Shown here piece by piece: positions 1 to 11,298 of a DNA stretch of 64,000 nucleotides. The notes below the pieces were generated by a model. That model worked only from the letters and a program-made list of their open reading frames with translations, had not been told where the DNA came from and made no database searches. The stretch covers positions 586,069 through 650,068 of the forward strand of contig NW_008805078.1 of the NCBI RefSeq assembly GCF_000004825.1, written 5' to 3'. The stretch's first letter is position 1. Each line of letters opens with the position of its first letter. Made by a program: the position numbers and the translations under genes. This stretch comes from Heterostelium album PN500 (taxonomy: Eukaryota > Evosea > Eumycetozoa > Acytosteliales > Acytosteliaceae).

Positions 1-2596
1 CATTATTTTTGCAAAATGCACACAAAAGCTGTGCAAAATTTTTTCATAAAATGAAATTACACATTTACTGATTCCACTGTGAGTGTTGTTCAACTTTGAA
101 GCAAAGTTCGAGTCACATTCATTCATTCTTCAGAAGTGTGTGTGTGTGTGTATGCAAAAAAGTGTTGTTTTGTCAGTACATCAACCACACACACCACATA
201 TAATTAATATACCACATTTAATGAATGATACTTTTGTGGGTATATTTTCCTATTATTTATATAATATGGTTATGTTGAACTGCTTGTGTGTGGTGTGTGT
301 GTGTGTGTGTAGTAAAGTAAAAAACATATATAAACCACCGACAACACTTTTTTCATCTCATACACAACACACATAATTACTATTGTCAATATGAACAAGA
401 CCTTAAAGATTATGAAATTTGAATGTATGAAGATTGTGTTGTGGATGTGGTGTATTCATCTCGTGTGTCTGTGTGTTTGATGCTATTTGATTGTGTGATT
501 TTGTTATTTTTGTTGTTGCAAAAGAAGCATAGGTATAATAATAGTAGAGTGGGTGTGTTGTTATGATTATTTGATTCTAACACGGGATATATTAAACATG
601 TCAAATCGGTCACATCTATTAAGTTTTCGATGTAATACATCAATTCATTAACTATGATGACAACTATTATTTTAAAATAAAATACAGTTAACAACAAGTT
701 GTGAACATACAAAAACAAACAAGTAATTAATTAAATATTTCCAACAAATTAGAGAAAATCACCATGCTTGATGATTTTAGACTGTTCATCTGTAAGGGAA
801 ATACAGATTATCATTTTGATATCTATTTATAATCTAGTTTTAAGGTCTTTTGACTCTGATAATCTAGATTATTAGATGAAACAAAAACAAAAAAACAAAA
901 AAAAACAAAAACTTCTTAAAAATAAACAAATTTGGCTGTTTTGGTTCAATTTTATTTTTAAGTTTTAAAACCACCCCTTTAAATTCTCTTGTTTGAGATT
1001 GTATGTTTTAAGGGTAGAAATGGTATTTTTAGAATAATGAAAATTACTATTTCAAAATTATATTTATATGAATAGTTTCTTTTCAATTTTAATTAATTAA
1101 AAGTGTAGAATGTTTGAAAAGATTAATCCAAAAATAAATATTAAAAACAAAAAAACAAAATTGATCGCCCAGTTTGTTAAACAAAACAAATGAATTTGAA
1201 ATTTCCACAGGTGAATTGTATTTGTAAATGTAAAGTATACTATTAGGAGATGGAATTTCCAAACATAGATTTACAATTGGTCGAAATTTAAAAATAGAAA
1301 TGAAAATATTGACAACATCGAACATCGGAGGAAAATCCAAAAGAGATAATTAAAATACTTATATGTCATGGTTGCCGATGATATAGATAGAATTAGTAGT
1401 ACTTACTTACTATGAAAGGATGGTGGAGTTGATTTATAATAACTTGAGAGCACTCAAAAAGGAGCAATATATCCAATCTTGGTGCATAGAGTTTTGAGAC
1501 AACAAACAATAATCTTTCCATTTAACAAATTAATTCTCTTCTCATTTCAAAAATAGAAATAATATTAAATTTTAATTGTTTTATAAAAATTGAAAAAAAT
1601 ACAATTTTCTCTACTTTCAAAAATACTTGACACCTTTCGGAACCATATTGCAAACATTTCTTTGATCCCAGTTCCCCCACCAACCAAAAAAGGAAACTCT
1701 CATTTTCAAAAAAACAAAGCACTTATTTTTTTAAAATACCACCTGAGACTTAAAGTATCAAAAAACAAACAATTTATTTTTAAATTTTCGAAAAATCGAA
1801 TAAAATACTATATCACAGCAATTCATAGGTGATTTTTTATTTAGACACGTCAAGGTTCTCTAACCTTGGGATGACCTCGTACTCCTGAGTGTAATGCGTG
1901 TCCACATTTCGATATTGTCATTTGTAACCTCTAAACCATCTAACTTTCAATATCTATCAAATAATCCGGGATTTAATTTCAACACTACTTGTCCTCGGTA
2001 TGATATCTCATGATTGCCTTGATCTTTCATTGATTAAGTTTAGATTTTTGACATCGAAAAACAAATGAAAATTTTGTGTTTTTGAGATCTCTTGCAACCA
2101 TTTCAAATATATACCATTTGTTAGATTCTATTGATAATCGAAATAAAATTAAAAAAATAATATAATTATTAAAAAAAAATTATATTATTAAAATAATTAT
2201 TAAAATTAATAAAAAATAATATAATTATATTTATAAAATGAATATTATTAATACTAATTTAACCTATATGATATGAGTTAAGTAAGGTGAAAGAAAAATT
2301 TTTAGATAATTTGATTTGAAATATATTTTTTTTATCCAAAATCGAAAAATGTGAAGTTTATCTACAATAAATCAAAGTTAGAGTTTTCGACCGTTAAATC
2401 AAGATTAACATCTTAAAGTAAAGAGTAGTTGGTTTATTCCAGTTTGTACGATATATATATCTAAAATAGAAATAAATTTTAAATCCAAAAATGAGAATAC
2501 AAAGATAAATTTTTTTTAAAAAATAAAAGTAAATGACTGTCAATATGTAAAGTTTTTATTTCTATTATTTTTTGTTAAAAATATCTAAAGAGTAGT
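1..2596. other. AT-rich gene-free stretch
   Basis: No convincing gene is visible. It holds (TG)n microsatellites near 139-151 and 294-311 and many A and T runs. The stretch 2130-2580 is almost pure A/T. Short open frames here read as low-complexity noise. The one compact GC-richer element is annotated separately at 1844-1902. Confidence 0.6.
1844..1902. ncRNA. candidate small structured RNA (59 nt, ends paired)
   Basis: The ends are self-complementary: GACACG at 1844-1849 pairs with CGTGTC at 1897-1902. Inside lies a perfect 7-bp hairpin, CAAGGTT (1851-1857), loop CTCT, AACCTTG (1862-1868). The block is much richer in G+C than its surroundings and has no open reading frame. A short stem joining the 5' and 3' ends is the layout of dictyostelid class I RNAs, but I see neither their conserved 11-nt motif nor a DUSE upstream element. 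It may instead be a transposon end or a chance fold. Strand is undetermined. Confidence 0.3.
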
Positions 2597-3086
2597 TCAA
2601 AAGTTCAATGAATGTGTTGGCTTATAAAATGAATCGCAAAGATACCCATATGCGTTTGGTTCCAAAGTATCTGAATGGTTGACGAGCCAGATTGGGAACT
2701 TTTTCGTATTAACGACACCGCAGCAATTTGTCAAGTGCTTACATTTCTCCTCTAAATCAGCTTGTGTTAGAAAGAGGAAAATCGATCTGCCTGTTAAATG
2801 CTCTGGTGAGAATGCAAATGTACTACAAATTGTATTTATTAATGTGATTTGATCACATCTCTGAGGATCGTTTGGTCTAATCTAAGGTTGACCGAGTCGA
2901 AGTCCCTTTTAAATACAACTGCTGGATCATCAGAGTTGGAAAATAATGCATTTGTAATGAAAACTAAATTCTCATCAGAAAGATGAATATTGTTACTTTC
3001 ATCTTGATCGTTGAGATCTAAAAAAAACTTCTCTCTAAACACTATAGAATTAGCAAAACAATCTCAACGTCATCATCATCAAACAT
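2597..3086 (-). pseudogene. decayed coding remnant, family not recognised
   Basis: Two overlapping minus-strand open stretches read like real protein. 2839-3042 contains segments such as LSDENLVFITNALFSNSDD. 2597-2881 contains CSTFAFSPEHLTGRSIFLF and KKFPIWLVNHSDTLEPNAYG. They lie in different frames with no plausible intron between them. A possible start with an acidic N-terminus at 3086 is in yet another frame. G+C content matches the window's exons rather than its intergenic DNA. I read this as a broken gene copy with at least two frame disruptions. A very divergent spliced gene or an assembly error is possible. I do not recognise the family. Confidence 0.45.
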
Positions 3087-3575
3087 GAGTCAATCAATTT
3101 ATAACTAAATTTTTTTCTCGTTTATCACAATTGGTAATTTCAACCAATCTTCAATAAATTTTTTTATTAATGATGGTAGAACAATAAAGGAAATAAGAAC
3201 AAAATTCATGAATAGTTTATCGTCATGAGAGTATTCTGACTTTTATGATTTATATGTAGTAAGTATACCTTAATTAACGAATCATATTGATATTTCTTTG
3301 TGATTAATATTTGTTTATTTACGACTGAAATCAAAAAAAAAGTAAATTATTAAGAGAATAACAATAATTAAATCAGACTCAAAATATCAATCTGTTTTTA
3401 AAACCATTCTTTTTTTAAATTTGGAACTGAATTTGTATTCTGGTGTTATTTATGTGGGGTGAACTTCAAAATTTAATTTAATTTGAGTGGTGTTTGTTTA
3501 TTTAAACTACTATTACGATATTAATATTGTTCAATTTCAATTTAATCGTTTTTATTTAAAAATCAAATACATAAA
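3087..3575. promoter_or_regulatory. intergenic region upstream of glucokinase
   Basis: About 490 bp of AT-rich DNA between the decayed remnant and the glucokinase start. It must carry the glucokinase promoter by position. I see T-runs but no specific motif I can name. Confidence 0.35.
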
Positions 3576-5223
3576 ATGAGTATGCCTATAACAATCAACA
3601 ATCTTGCTATTCAATCAGAGATTGAAGCATTTAAAGAAGCTGCAAAATCAAATAATCTACAAGTATGTATATACCTATAATATATATATATATATATTGA
3701 TATTATATTAGTATAGTAGTATAATATCTATAGAATATGATAACTAGTTAAACATAGATAATGATCTTTGTTACTTTTTTATTTTTTCGCTATTTCTAAT
3801 TTTTTTTTTTTGTTTAATTTGTTTGAATGATAAATATCTAATATTATTATCATTATTTTTATTAAAAAAAAGGATTATTTTATTGGTATTGATATCGGTG
3901 GAACCAACACAAGAGTCAATGCTGGATTCGTAAAGGGCAGAATCTATGAATTTACCAAGTTCACCGCTAACGATGTAGAGACTTTGTACGCCGGATTGCT
4001 ATTGGCTGAAACCATTCTCAGAACTGTCTATGTTAACAAAGCTCCATTGGCATGTTGTATAGATATTGCTGGTCCAACCACAACCAGTGATGATGTAAGT
4101 AAATCTATATAGATACTGCGGCGCTCTATTAAAAACCAGAATACAAAATATTCATACTTTCTTTTTCATTCATTTTAGTATCACATTACCAACTATAATC
4201 ATACAAACAATGGTAATGTCGTTCAAAGAAAGATGTTGCCACCGATGATCTGTCCAAAAGATTCGACCTACTTCTTAAATGATCTTGAAAGTGGTTGCTA
4301 TGGATTGGTTTCCTTGATCAAAGATCGTCAAGATGACAATTACTTTACAAACATGGTTACAAGATCACAAGAGAGAACTCCAGGCTCACAAGTTTGTAAG
4401 TTTTTATTAATCAAGATTAATACCTACCTACCTACCTTTTATCGAAAGCGTATAACTAATTACTAATAACTTTTCTATTTATTGATAGTTGTTATCTTGG
4501 CAGCTGGCACTGGATTGGGTGCAGGTTTGATTCATCATATCGATAGATCAGACAAGTATTATGTGATCCCAACTGAGCTTGGACATATTAGCATCAAACC
4601 AGTAGGTCCAAATCACTCCTTATTCCAAAAGGAAATGAAATTGCTCAGTAGCATCGAACCAAACTATGAGAAGGCTCATAGCTCTGACAAAAAGAGAATG
4701 TTCTCCTTGGAGTATGAGGATATTGTAAGTGGTCGTGGTGTTGTCGATTGCTACAATTACTTCAAATCAAGTACTGATAAAGCTATTGATAATAGTGGTG
4801 AAAGTATGTAATAACTATTATTAATAATTATAATAACATGTTATTATAAACAATTAATTAATCGTTTTTTATTATTCTATAGTTGCAACCACTGCTATTT
4901 CATTGGTTGAGAATGATAGTAAATTCAATGTTGAAAGCAATCCATGTACATTGGCTATGATGACACATTATAGATATCTCTTTAGAGAGGCGCAGGAGTT
5001 GGCAGTCGGTTTGAGAGCAACCGATGTCTTCTTGATCGGTGACAACATGGTAAACAACGCACCATTCGTCAATGCCGTCAAGGACGAACTCATCACCGAG
5101 TTCTTTGACCATCCAAAGGAACACTGGTTAAAGAAGGTCACATCGCTCCATGTCCAAAGCAAAAAAGAAAACCTCAACCTTTTAGGTACAATCTACTATG
5201 CCAGAACTGTATTAGATCAATAA
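3576..5223 (+). CDS. glucokinase, bacterial Glk type
   Basis: Predicted five-exon gene: 3576-3662, 3873-4094, 4179-4395, 4489-4803, 4883-5223, giving 393 aa. It should phosphorylate glucose with ATP to glucose 6-phosphate in the cytosol. The phosphate-binding segment IGIDIGGTNTR opens exon 2. Exon 4 has AAGTGLGAGL and then the PTELGH segment that corresponds to the sugar-binding Glu-x-Gly-His region of the Glk family (PF02685). Near the C-terminus is an LIGDNMVNNAPF nucleotide-site segment. This is the bacterial/protist Glk family, not animal or yeast hexokinase. The start ATG has the A-rich context (ATAAAATG) usual here. All junctions are GT-AG and keep frame. ROK kinases are the main alternative but fit less well. 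Confidence 0.85.
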
Positions 5224-5515
5224 GATACATTTATACCTAACCAAAACTATCCTAACAATCACAAATAAATTTAATCAATCAACCAAACAAAACAATAATT
5301 AACAAAAATAAAAAAAGAATTAATAATACAAAAGCAAAAAAAACGTTACAAAAAATCAATATCAAAAATCAATTGTTGAGTGGTTTTTGGCGAATCGTTC
5401 GTTTTATTCTTTCTCTATTTTTTATTTTTTTTAAATTTATTCCCTTTTTTTTTTATTTAATTAATATCAATCAATTTTATTTAAATAAATTATATATATA
5501 TAAATAAAACACGAG

Positions 5516-6617
5516 ATGGGAGGAGGTAATAAAGCACCAACATCAGTTCAAGTTCAAAGAACTGCATTCATACACAATCCAAAGAGTAAAAAGACAGCAC
5601 ATATTCTTTCACTTCCAAACGAAGGTCTATGCTACACTTGTCATGAAACCATCGAATGGAGAAAGAGATACCGTAGATATAAACCATTGACTGTTGCTGC
5701 AAGATGGTAATGTTAGATTCATATCAAATTGGAAAAATATTAATATATATATATACTAATAGAAATAATTATTTTAATTAAATGTAGTTGTAGATGTGGA
5801 GAAAAGTCAGTAAAGAGAGCATATCATGAAATATGTGATGAGTGCGCTGTAGATTTGGGTGTTTGTGCTAAATGTCAAAAAGTAAAAGAAATCATTGCGT
5901 AAGTATTTATATTATAATGATTAATGTTCAAAGTGAATGTCTTTAATTAATTAAAATGTTTTATCTAATTATTATTACTATTATTATTATTATGATTCTT
6001 AAAGAGAGAGAACTGACAAGAAGAAAGAGATAGAAGAACAAAATCAAATCAGAGAATCATTAAAATACATGACAGAGAGTGACAGAAGAACCTTCTTTAG
6101 ATTGGCCGAAAAGAATGATATGTCACCGGCAGAGCTAAAGAGAAAGGAGAAGGAGCAAAAGAAACGTGAGAGAGCCCTCGCTGTCAAGAGAGAAATGAAC
6201 AGTGATGATGAAGACTTTGACGAAGATGAATTCGACGACAGCGACGACGATACTCAAGCTGACAAACTAAAGAAACTTCAAATCTCTAAAGACAAGAAAC
6301 AAGACGAACCAAAGAAGGCATTGGTATATGTAGAGTATGATGAAGATGAAGACGACGAAGAAGAAGAAGCATCAGAAGTTTTGTACAAAAAATTAAAAGA
6401 GAAATACAAATTAGATCAATTAAAGTCTCAAAAGACACAGATAGAAAGTGACGACGATGAAGAAGAAGATGATGAAGAGGTAGAGGAGGAAGAAGAAGAA
6501 GAAGAAGAGGATGAGGAAGAAGAGGATGAAGATGAAGATGAAGAAGATCAGGATGAAGAGGAAGATGTAGATGAAATAGATATAGTTTCAATGATAAAGA
6601 ATAGAAATAAAAAATAG
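5516..6617 (+). CDS. C9orf85/DUF2039 family zinc-ribbon protein with acidic tail
   Basis: Three exons, 5516-5706, 5788-5898, 6005-6617, 304 aa. The N-terminal third matches the C9orf85 (DUF2039) family: a CYTCHETIEWRKRYRRYKPL segment, then CCRCGEK, CDEC and CAKC pairs that likely bind zinc. The function of this family is not established. After the domain come a charged helical stretch and an extreme Asp/Glu-rich tail (about residues 160-290), far longer than in animal homologues of roughly 160-180 aa. The acidic tail suggests binding to basic partners such as histones or ribosomal proteins, which is inference. It lies head-to-tail 290 bp after glucokinase. Confidence 0.8.
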
Positions 6618-6950
6618 ATAAATATCAAGTTGACTATTTATTTATTATCATTTTTTTAAAAAATTAAATATATAATTTAAAGTCACCTTTTATTTTATTT
6701 GAACATTGAACACTTTGGTTGATGATAAACAATCAAAGATACTTTAGAATAAAAAATATCTTTGGTATCCAAAAGAATATAAATCCCAACAACACTTTTG
6801 ATTTTTTTTTTTAAATTAAACTTGGTGTGTAGTGTGAAATCTTTCTGCCCCACTGGGAACAATATTACAAAAAGTAGTTCAAACAAAAATTATATTTACA
6901 ATCTTATATATATATCAAAATAGATAGATAATTATTATGAGTATTTAAAA
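6618..6950. other. short intergenic spacer
   Basis: AT-rich spacer of about 330 bp between the DUF2039 gene and the LACTB-like gene. It holds the terminator of one gene and the promoter of the next by position. No specific signal was seen apart from a (TA)n run near 6905-6914. Confidence 0.3.
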
Positions 6951-8424
6951 ATGTATAATTTATTAAAATTTAAAAAAACATTAATAAGTTCTTCTTTGCT
7001 CACAATTGGTATTCTAAGTAATGGAGAAAACAAAGAAAAGATCAACAACTATTTTGATTCAATTCGAAATAAATCATCGTTGGTCACCTATTGTTTAGAT
7101 GCACCTACTTCTGATAATAATAATAAACTAGGAGGTAGTGTGATACCCGACTTCCCTGTTTGGGCCTCTACATTGATGTCAGGTGACTGTTCAAAGATCT
7201 CACCAATCGAAAAGAGAGTTGCCGGTCAAGTAGCATCGAAAGAACTCATTGCTTGGAAAGAACAGAACTTGGTACCCGGTGTTACTGCATGCGTAATGGT
7301 GCGTGGTGAGACCGTTTGGCAGAGTCACCTAGGTAAAATTTGTTTTAATATAGAGGATAATAAATGATCCTTATTAACTTTAAATACCTTTAGGCTTTAG
7401 TGACATTGAAAATGGTATTCATGTGACTGAAGCTACCAAGATGCGTATTGCCAGTATATCAAAGAGTCTGACATCCGCTGCTGTCGGTATCCTTGTCGAC
7501 GACAACAAACTTGACCTCGACACACCGATCTCTCAATACGAAGGTGACGAATCGAAACACCGATTCCCTGTGAATCCACATCATCCAGAGAAACCACTGA
7601 CTGCACGATACTTGTCTTCTCACCTTGGTGGCATCCGTCACTACCGTGAACCACGTGGCCCAACCTCTGAGTATTTCAGTGTCGAAAAGTATGAAACCGA
7701 TGACTACAGTAGTAGTAACAACAGTGCCAGGAAAAAGTTGAAACATCCACTGGAGATTTTCTCAACTGATCCATGGGTCGAACCAAAGGAAAAGAGTGAA
7801 CCAGGCCACAGCTTCAACTATAGTACTTTTGGATTCACACTGCTGGGAACTGTCATTGAGCGAATTGCCAAACAAGATTATGTTTCTTTCATGAAGTCAC
7901 GTGTCTTTGAAAAATGTGGAATGAATGGAATATCGGCAGACTATCATGACAGAATCATTCCGAATCGCTCTAAACAATATGATCTCGACTGTTCAGGTAA
8001 ATCTTCACAACTCTTGAATGCAGAGTTTACCAACTCCTCTTACAAGTGGGCAGGTGGTGGATTCGTTGCAACATCAAAGGATATCTGTAAGTTTGGTACT
8101 GGATTACTTGCAGGTTATTTGGTAAAGCGTCAGACTCTCGATACAATGTTCACTCCCCAAACTCTAAAGTCAGGAAAACAAACGAAATATGGAATTGGTT
8201 GGTTCATTACCCCGAATCCAATCATTCCAAATCCAACTGATTCTCTTGGAGACAAAGTAATTTACCACACTGGCGCAGCAGTAGGAGGAACAACAATATT
8301 GGTAATGCTACCGGTCCAAGGAGTGGTCGTCAGTATCTTGGCAAATCGACAAGAAATCAGAGATGTCACAACAATCGGAATCAAAATTGCAAATATATTC
8401 TCTGAACACTATCAATGTACATAA
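6951..8424 (+). CDS. LACTB-like serine beta-lactamase-family protein
   Basis: Two exons, 6951-7332 and 7394-8424, 470 aa. It belongs to the serine beta-lactamase/penicillin-binding fold, closest in layout to mitochondrial LACTB. Exon 2 carries the SxxK nucleophile motif in RIASISKSLTSAAVG, a Tyr-x-x motif in FNYSTFGFTLLG, and the third motif HTGAAVGG near the C-terminus. The first 25 residues are basic and hydrophobic (MYNLLKFKKTLISSSLL), consistent with a mitochondrial presequence, which is inference. Likely a serine protease or esterase rather than a drug-resistance enzyme. The start ATG follows AAAA. Confidence 0.85.
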
Positions 8425-8646
8425 ATAAAGATAAAATTTTACTTAATAGATAAAATTAAAATTATTACTATAATTTTTTTATTATATTTCAACAAAGTTT
8501 GGACAATCATTTTTGTTTATCAAATAAAATCATAGTTTTGAAAAAATAAAAATAAGACAATAAAGTTGTTTTAAAATAGACTAAATAGTCAATTTATGTG
8601 AATGTAATTTTACTTTAAAATGATTATAATACTATTTTATATAAAT

Positions 8647-9210
8647 TTAGAAGAGGGCAATCATGGCGGCGGCGGCCATAACGAGGGATGAGATGGCGAG
8701 GGTTGAAGCAGAGCTACCAGAGTCTTCAGAAGAGTGGGATGGGAGTTCACCTGGGACCAAGTTGGCACGGGTTTGGTTGAGACCGTTCAAATAAGCAGTG
8801 GTGTAGAAAGTGGTGTTACCAGCAGCGATTGAAGCCCAGTTGGCGGCGAAGTACTTGCTTCCTCCATTTCCGAAAGTGTAGGTACCGGTGATGGTGGCGT
8901 TGGTGGTGGCGGCGTTATCGATGACGGCGGTTTCGATGGCTTCATCGAACAATTGACCTTGGATTGGACCGGCAATGTGGAAAGTCAAGTTGGAACCAAC
9001 AGCGTAGTTTTCGAGGGAGATGGTGTAGTTGAAGAAGAAGTTATCGGTTTGGTTGTAGACAACGAAAGTGGCGTTACCGACAGCTGGGAAAGTTGGGACA
9101 GCAGTAGTTTGGTTGACAGTCTTGGCATCGAAGACACCAGAGAAAGTGGCTGGTTGTGCGGTGGCACAGGCGATGAAAGCGAAAGCGAGGATGATAGCAG
9201 CGAACTTCAT
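8647..9210 (-). CDS. GPI-anchored cell-surface protein with CHRD-like domain
   Basis: Intronless, 187 aa. A classical signal peptide (MKFAAIILAFAFIACATAQ) is followed by one domain of about 130 aa and a Ser-rich linker ending in a hydrophobic tail (STLAISSLVMAAAAMIALF) typical of GPI attachment. The central domain starts ATFSGVFDAKTVNQ, has a FHIAGPIQGQ segment where CHRD domains carry their His-Gly-Pro motif, and ends with an IAAGNTTFYTTAYLNG segment like the CHRD closing strands. Eight or so NxT/S sequons suggest heavy N-glycosylation. Codon use is strongly GC-ending (GCC, ACC, GTC) relative to neighbours, which suggests high expression. Ligand unknown. It is convergent with the LACTB-like gene. 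Confidence 0.75.
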   Translation of the reverse strand: MKFAAIILAFAFIACATAQPATFSGVFDAKTVNQTTAVPTFPAVGNATFVVYNQTDNFFFNYTISLENYAVGSNLTFHIAGPIQGQLFDEAIETAVIDNAATTNATITGTYTFGNGGSKYFAANWASIAAGNTTFYTTAYLNGLNQTRANLVPGELPSHSSEDSGSSASTLAISSLVMAAAAMIALF

Positions 9211-10512
9211 TGTGTAATAGTAAATTTATATAAATATAAGTATATGAATATTTGGATTCTACAGAATATAAGAAAAGAATGAAACAATCGAGGTACTTAT
9301 GTTTCGTGTCGACGTTTCTTGAGGGAACAAAAAAAAATTAAAATAAATAAAAATAATTATTTTGTTGCAAAAAAAATGTTTAAAAAATAAAAATAAATGT
9401 TTTATAAAAAAAACCTATTTTGTTTGTATTTGGAAAAATCATATCGATTCTCTGGATTGTTTGTGTCATAACTGCATTGCATTCTTACTATTCTGAGCCT
9501 TGGTGGGGGGCAAAATGCAACAAAAAAATATCAAAATTTTAATGCATTTATAAAATATTGTCACCTTAATTCGAGATCAGGTTTGTTTTGTTTTTGTTTT
9601 TTTGTTTGTTTTTCATCTGAAAAGTTTACGCTCCCAAAATGGAAGTTTTTTTTGGGTTTTGACCAGCTCACTATAATGGTCTTGCATTAAGGCAGGTCCC
9701 CAAATCCAAAGAACTGAAAAAAATAAAATATTTAAATTTATTTAAATCTTGGTCCGCACACACACAAATCTGTTGATCAACAACGCAAACATACCTAAAA
9801 CTGAAAATCTACATAATTTTTTTTTTTTTTTTTTGAAACTGAAGAATGTTAACCAGGTTGTGTAAAAATAATTTGGTGAACTTTTTTTTAGAATTCAATG
9901 ACGATGCATGGAAGATGTCTTATGATTGGCGCCAAGAATTCTCTTCACTTTTGATTCGACACAGTTTTTTAGTTTTTTTTTTTTGTTTTGCGTGTGCAAC
10001 GTATTTTATTTTTTGTATCATAACCGCATTACCACAGTGTCACTTGATCATGATCGAGGCGTATACAGAGTGTTAGTGGGGGATTAGTTTAAAGATTTCG
10101 AGATTTATTATAATGATCTCCAAAAAATGTGAAAGAATGGGGGTGTTCATATGACAATTGCTTTTTTTGAATCAATTTTTTCAACAAAAAAAAAAAGCTT
10201 TGTGCAGGTCGCCCAAACCATTTGCTGAATGAGTACCGGTGGTTTTTGCACGAAACTTGACTATTATAATTCATTTAAGGCATTGAGAAAAAAAAAGGTG
10301 ATTCTTTTGTTATATCTCAGGATGTTGCTTTTAAAAAAATAAAATAAAATAATTATAATTATAATTTCGCAACGTTGTAATTAATTAATAACTACATTTA
10401 TTTACAATTATATTAGAATAGTATCATGATAAACATAAAATATTGGATTTTTTTATTATTGTACTTTGTCAAAAATAAAAGTAAAAAGAATAATTTAGAT
10501 TGATTTTTTTTT
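9211..10512. other. gene-free region with repeated non-coding motifs
   Basis: No protein gene is visible in 1.3 kb between the CHRD-like gene (its promoter lies at the left end) and the profilin 3' end. Two 20-mers, 9461-9480 and 10013-10032, match at 17 of 20 positions. A second similar pair follows each (GCAGGTC at 9692-9698 and 10204-10210, each leading into C-rich CCCAAA). G+C islands such as GGTGGGGGGC near 9500 and GTGGGGGATTAG near 10075 stand out from T-runs. Confidence 0.5.
10199..10254 (+). ncRNA. candidate structured RNA with nested hairpin
   Basis: An 8-bp closing stem (10199-10206 with 10247-10254, one G-T pair) encloses a second perfect 6-bp stem, AAACCA (10215-10220) with TGGTTT (10240-10245), and a 19-nt loop. 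Total about 56 nt in a gene-free region. No DUSE-like box lies at the expected distance, so transcription is unproven. The opposite strand would fold almost as well. Confidence 0.3.
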
Positions 10513-10971
10513 TTAAAATCCCACTGTAATCAAAGTCTCTGCTACACCTTCCACAGATTTTATGTTTTCTTGAGAGAATTTGTTTGGTTCTTTGAAAACA
10601 CAAAGTAATATGGTTTGATTGTTTTTGATGACAGAGCACTTGTTTTGATTGATAACATTCCTCAGATGGATTCTTCTTCCACAGAATTGTTCGATACAAT
10701 ATTTTACACCATCTATTGTGATGCCTCTGAGGAATCCGTGTGTTGGGTCTTTGAATAGATTTGCAATACAAACACACTCTTCATTGTTTATTGAAACACA
10801 TTTCTTACTGCTTGCCAAAGTAATACCATCTGTTCCTAAAATAATTGAGCTCTCTATAAAATCAAAACTGTCAAGTATCTCTATATAGGACTTGAAATGA
10901 TAAACAAAAATTAATTAAAAATTAAATAAAAATTAAATAAAAATACAATATAATAAAATAATTACCTGCAT
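10513..10971 (-). CDS. divergent profilin
   Basis: Two exons on the minus strand: 10966-10971 (ATGCAG only, Met-Gln) and 10513-10890, 127 aa. Length and layout match dictyostelid profilins (about 124-126 aa). An N-terminal helix is followed by IILGTDGITLASS (the DGxxWA region), ITIDGVKYCI (usual GGVKYMGI), a central IHLRN segment, ILLCVFKE (usual IIVGIYDD) and VEGVAETLITVGF (usual VEKLGDYLRDNGY). Profilins bind G-actin, poly-proline and PIP2. Here the conserved Trp of the N-terminal helix and the Trp after DG are both absent, so poly-proline binding may be weakened. It could be a specialised isoform. The tiny first exon means a simple open-frame search finds only the C-terminal part. Confidence 0.75.
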
Positions 10972-11298
10972 ATCTAACTATCTAAACAATTTAAGTAATT
11001 AATCACTCAAACTAAAATAAATTCTTTATAGATTTTTTTATTTACATAAAAATTATTATTGTATAAGATAGAAATAAAATCAAATAAAAATAAATAACAC
11101 TGTCACAAAATAAATACAATCATTTAAAGACAATTGATAATAAATTAATATTGATTGTACAAAAATATTATGATTGACAAAAAATATTAACAACACTCAG
11201 TGATTAACCAAATCAAAAACACACACTTTTCATGACATTCACACTCACACAATTTATTTATTTGATTAAAGACTGTGTTATATATAACATTGATTAAT
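10972..11298. promoter_or_regulatory. divergent promoter region, profilin / ADAT1
   Basis: About 330 bp between two genes transcribed away from each other, so it must hold both promoters by position. It is AT-rich with several T/A runs. No motif is recognised. Confidence 0.4.

Noticed and set aside
83-376. 97-codon plus-strand open frame at the left end
   Set aside because: Largely translated TG/CA microsatellite; not a gene.
9651-9704. TTTGGG/CCCAAA closed 54-nt element
   Set aside because: A competing local hairpin (CCCAAAA/TTTTGGG) just upstream is equally good, so the fold is not distinctive.
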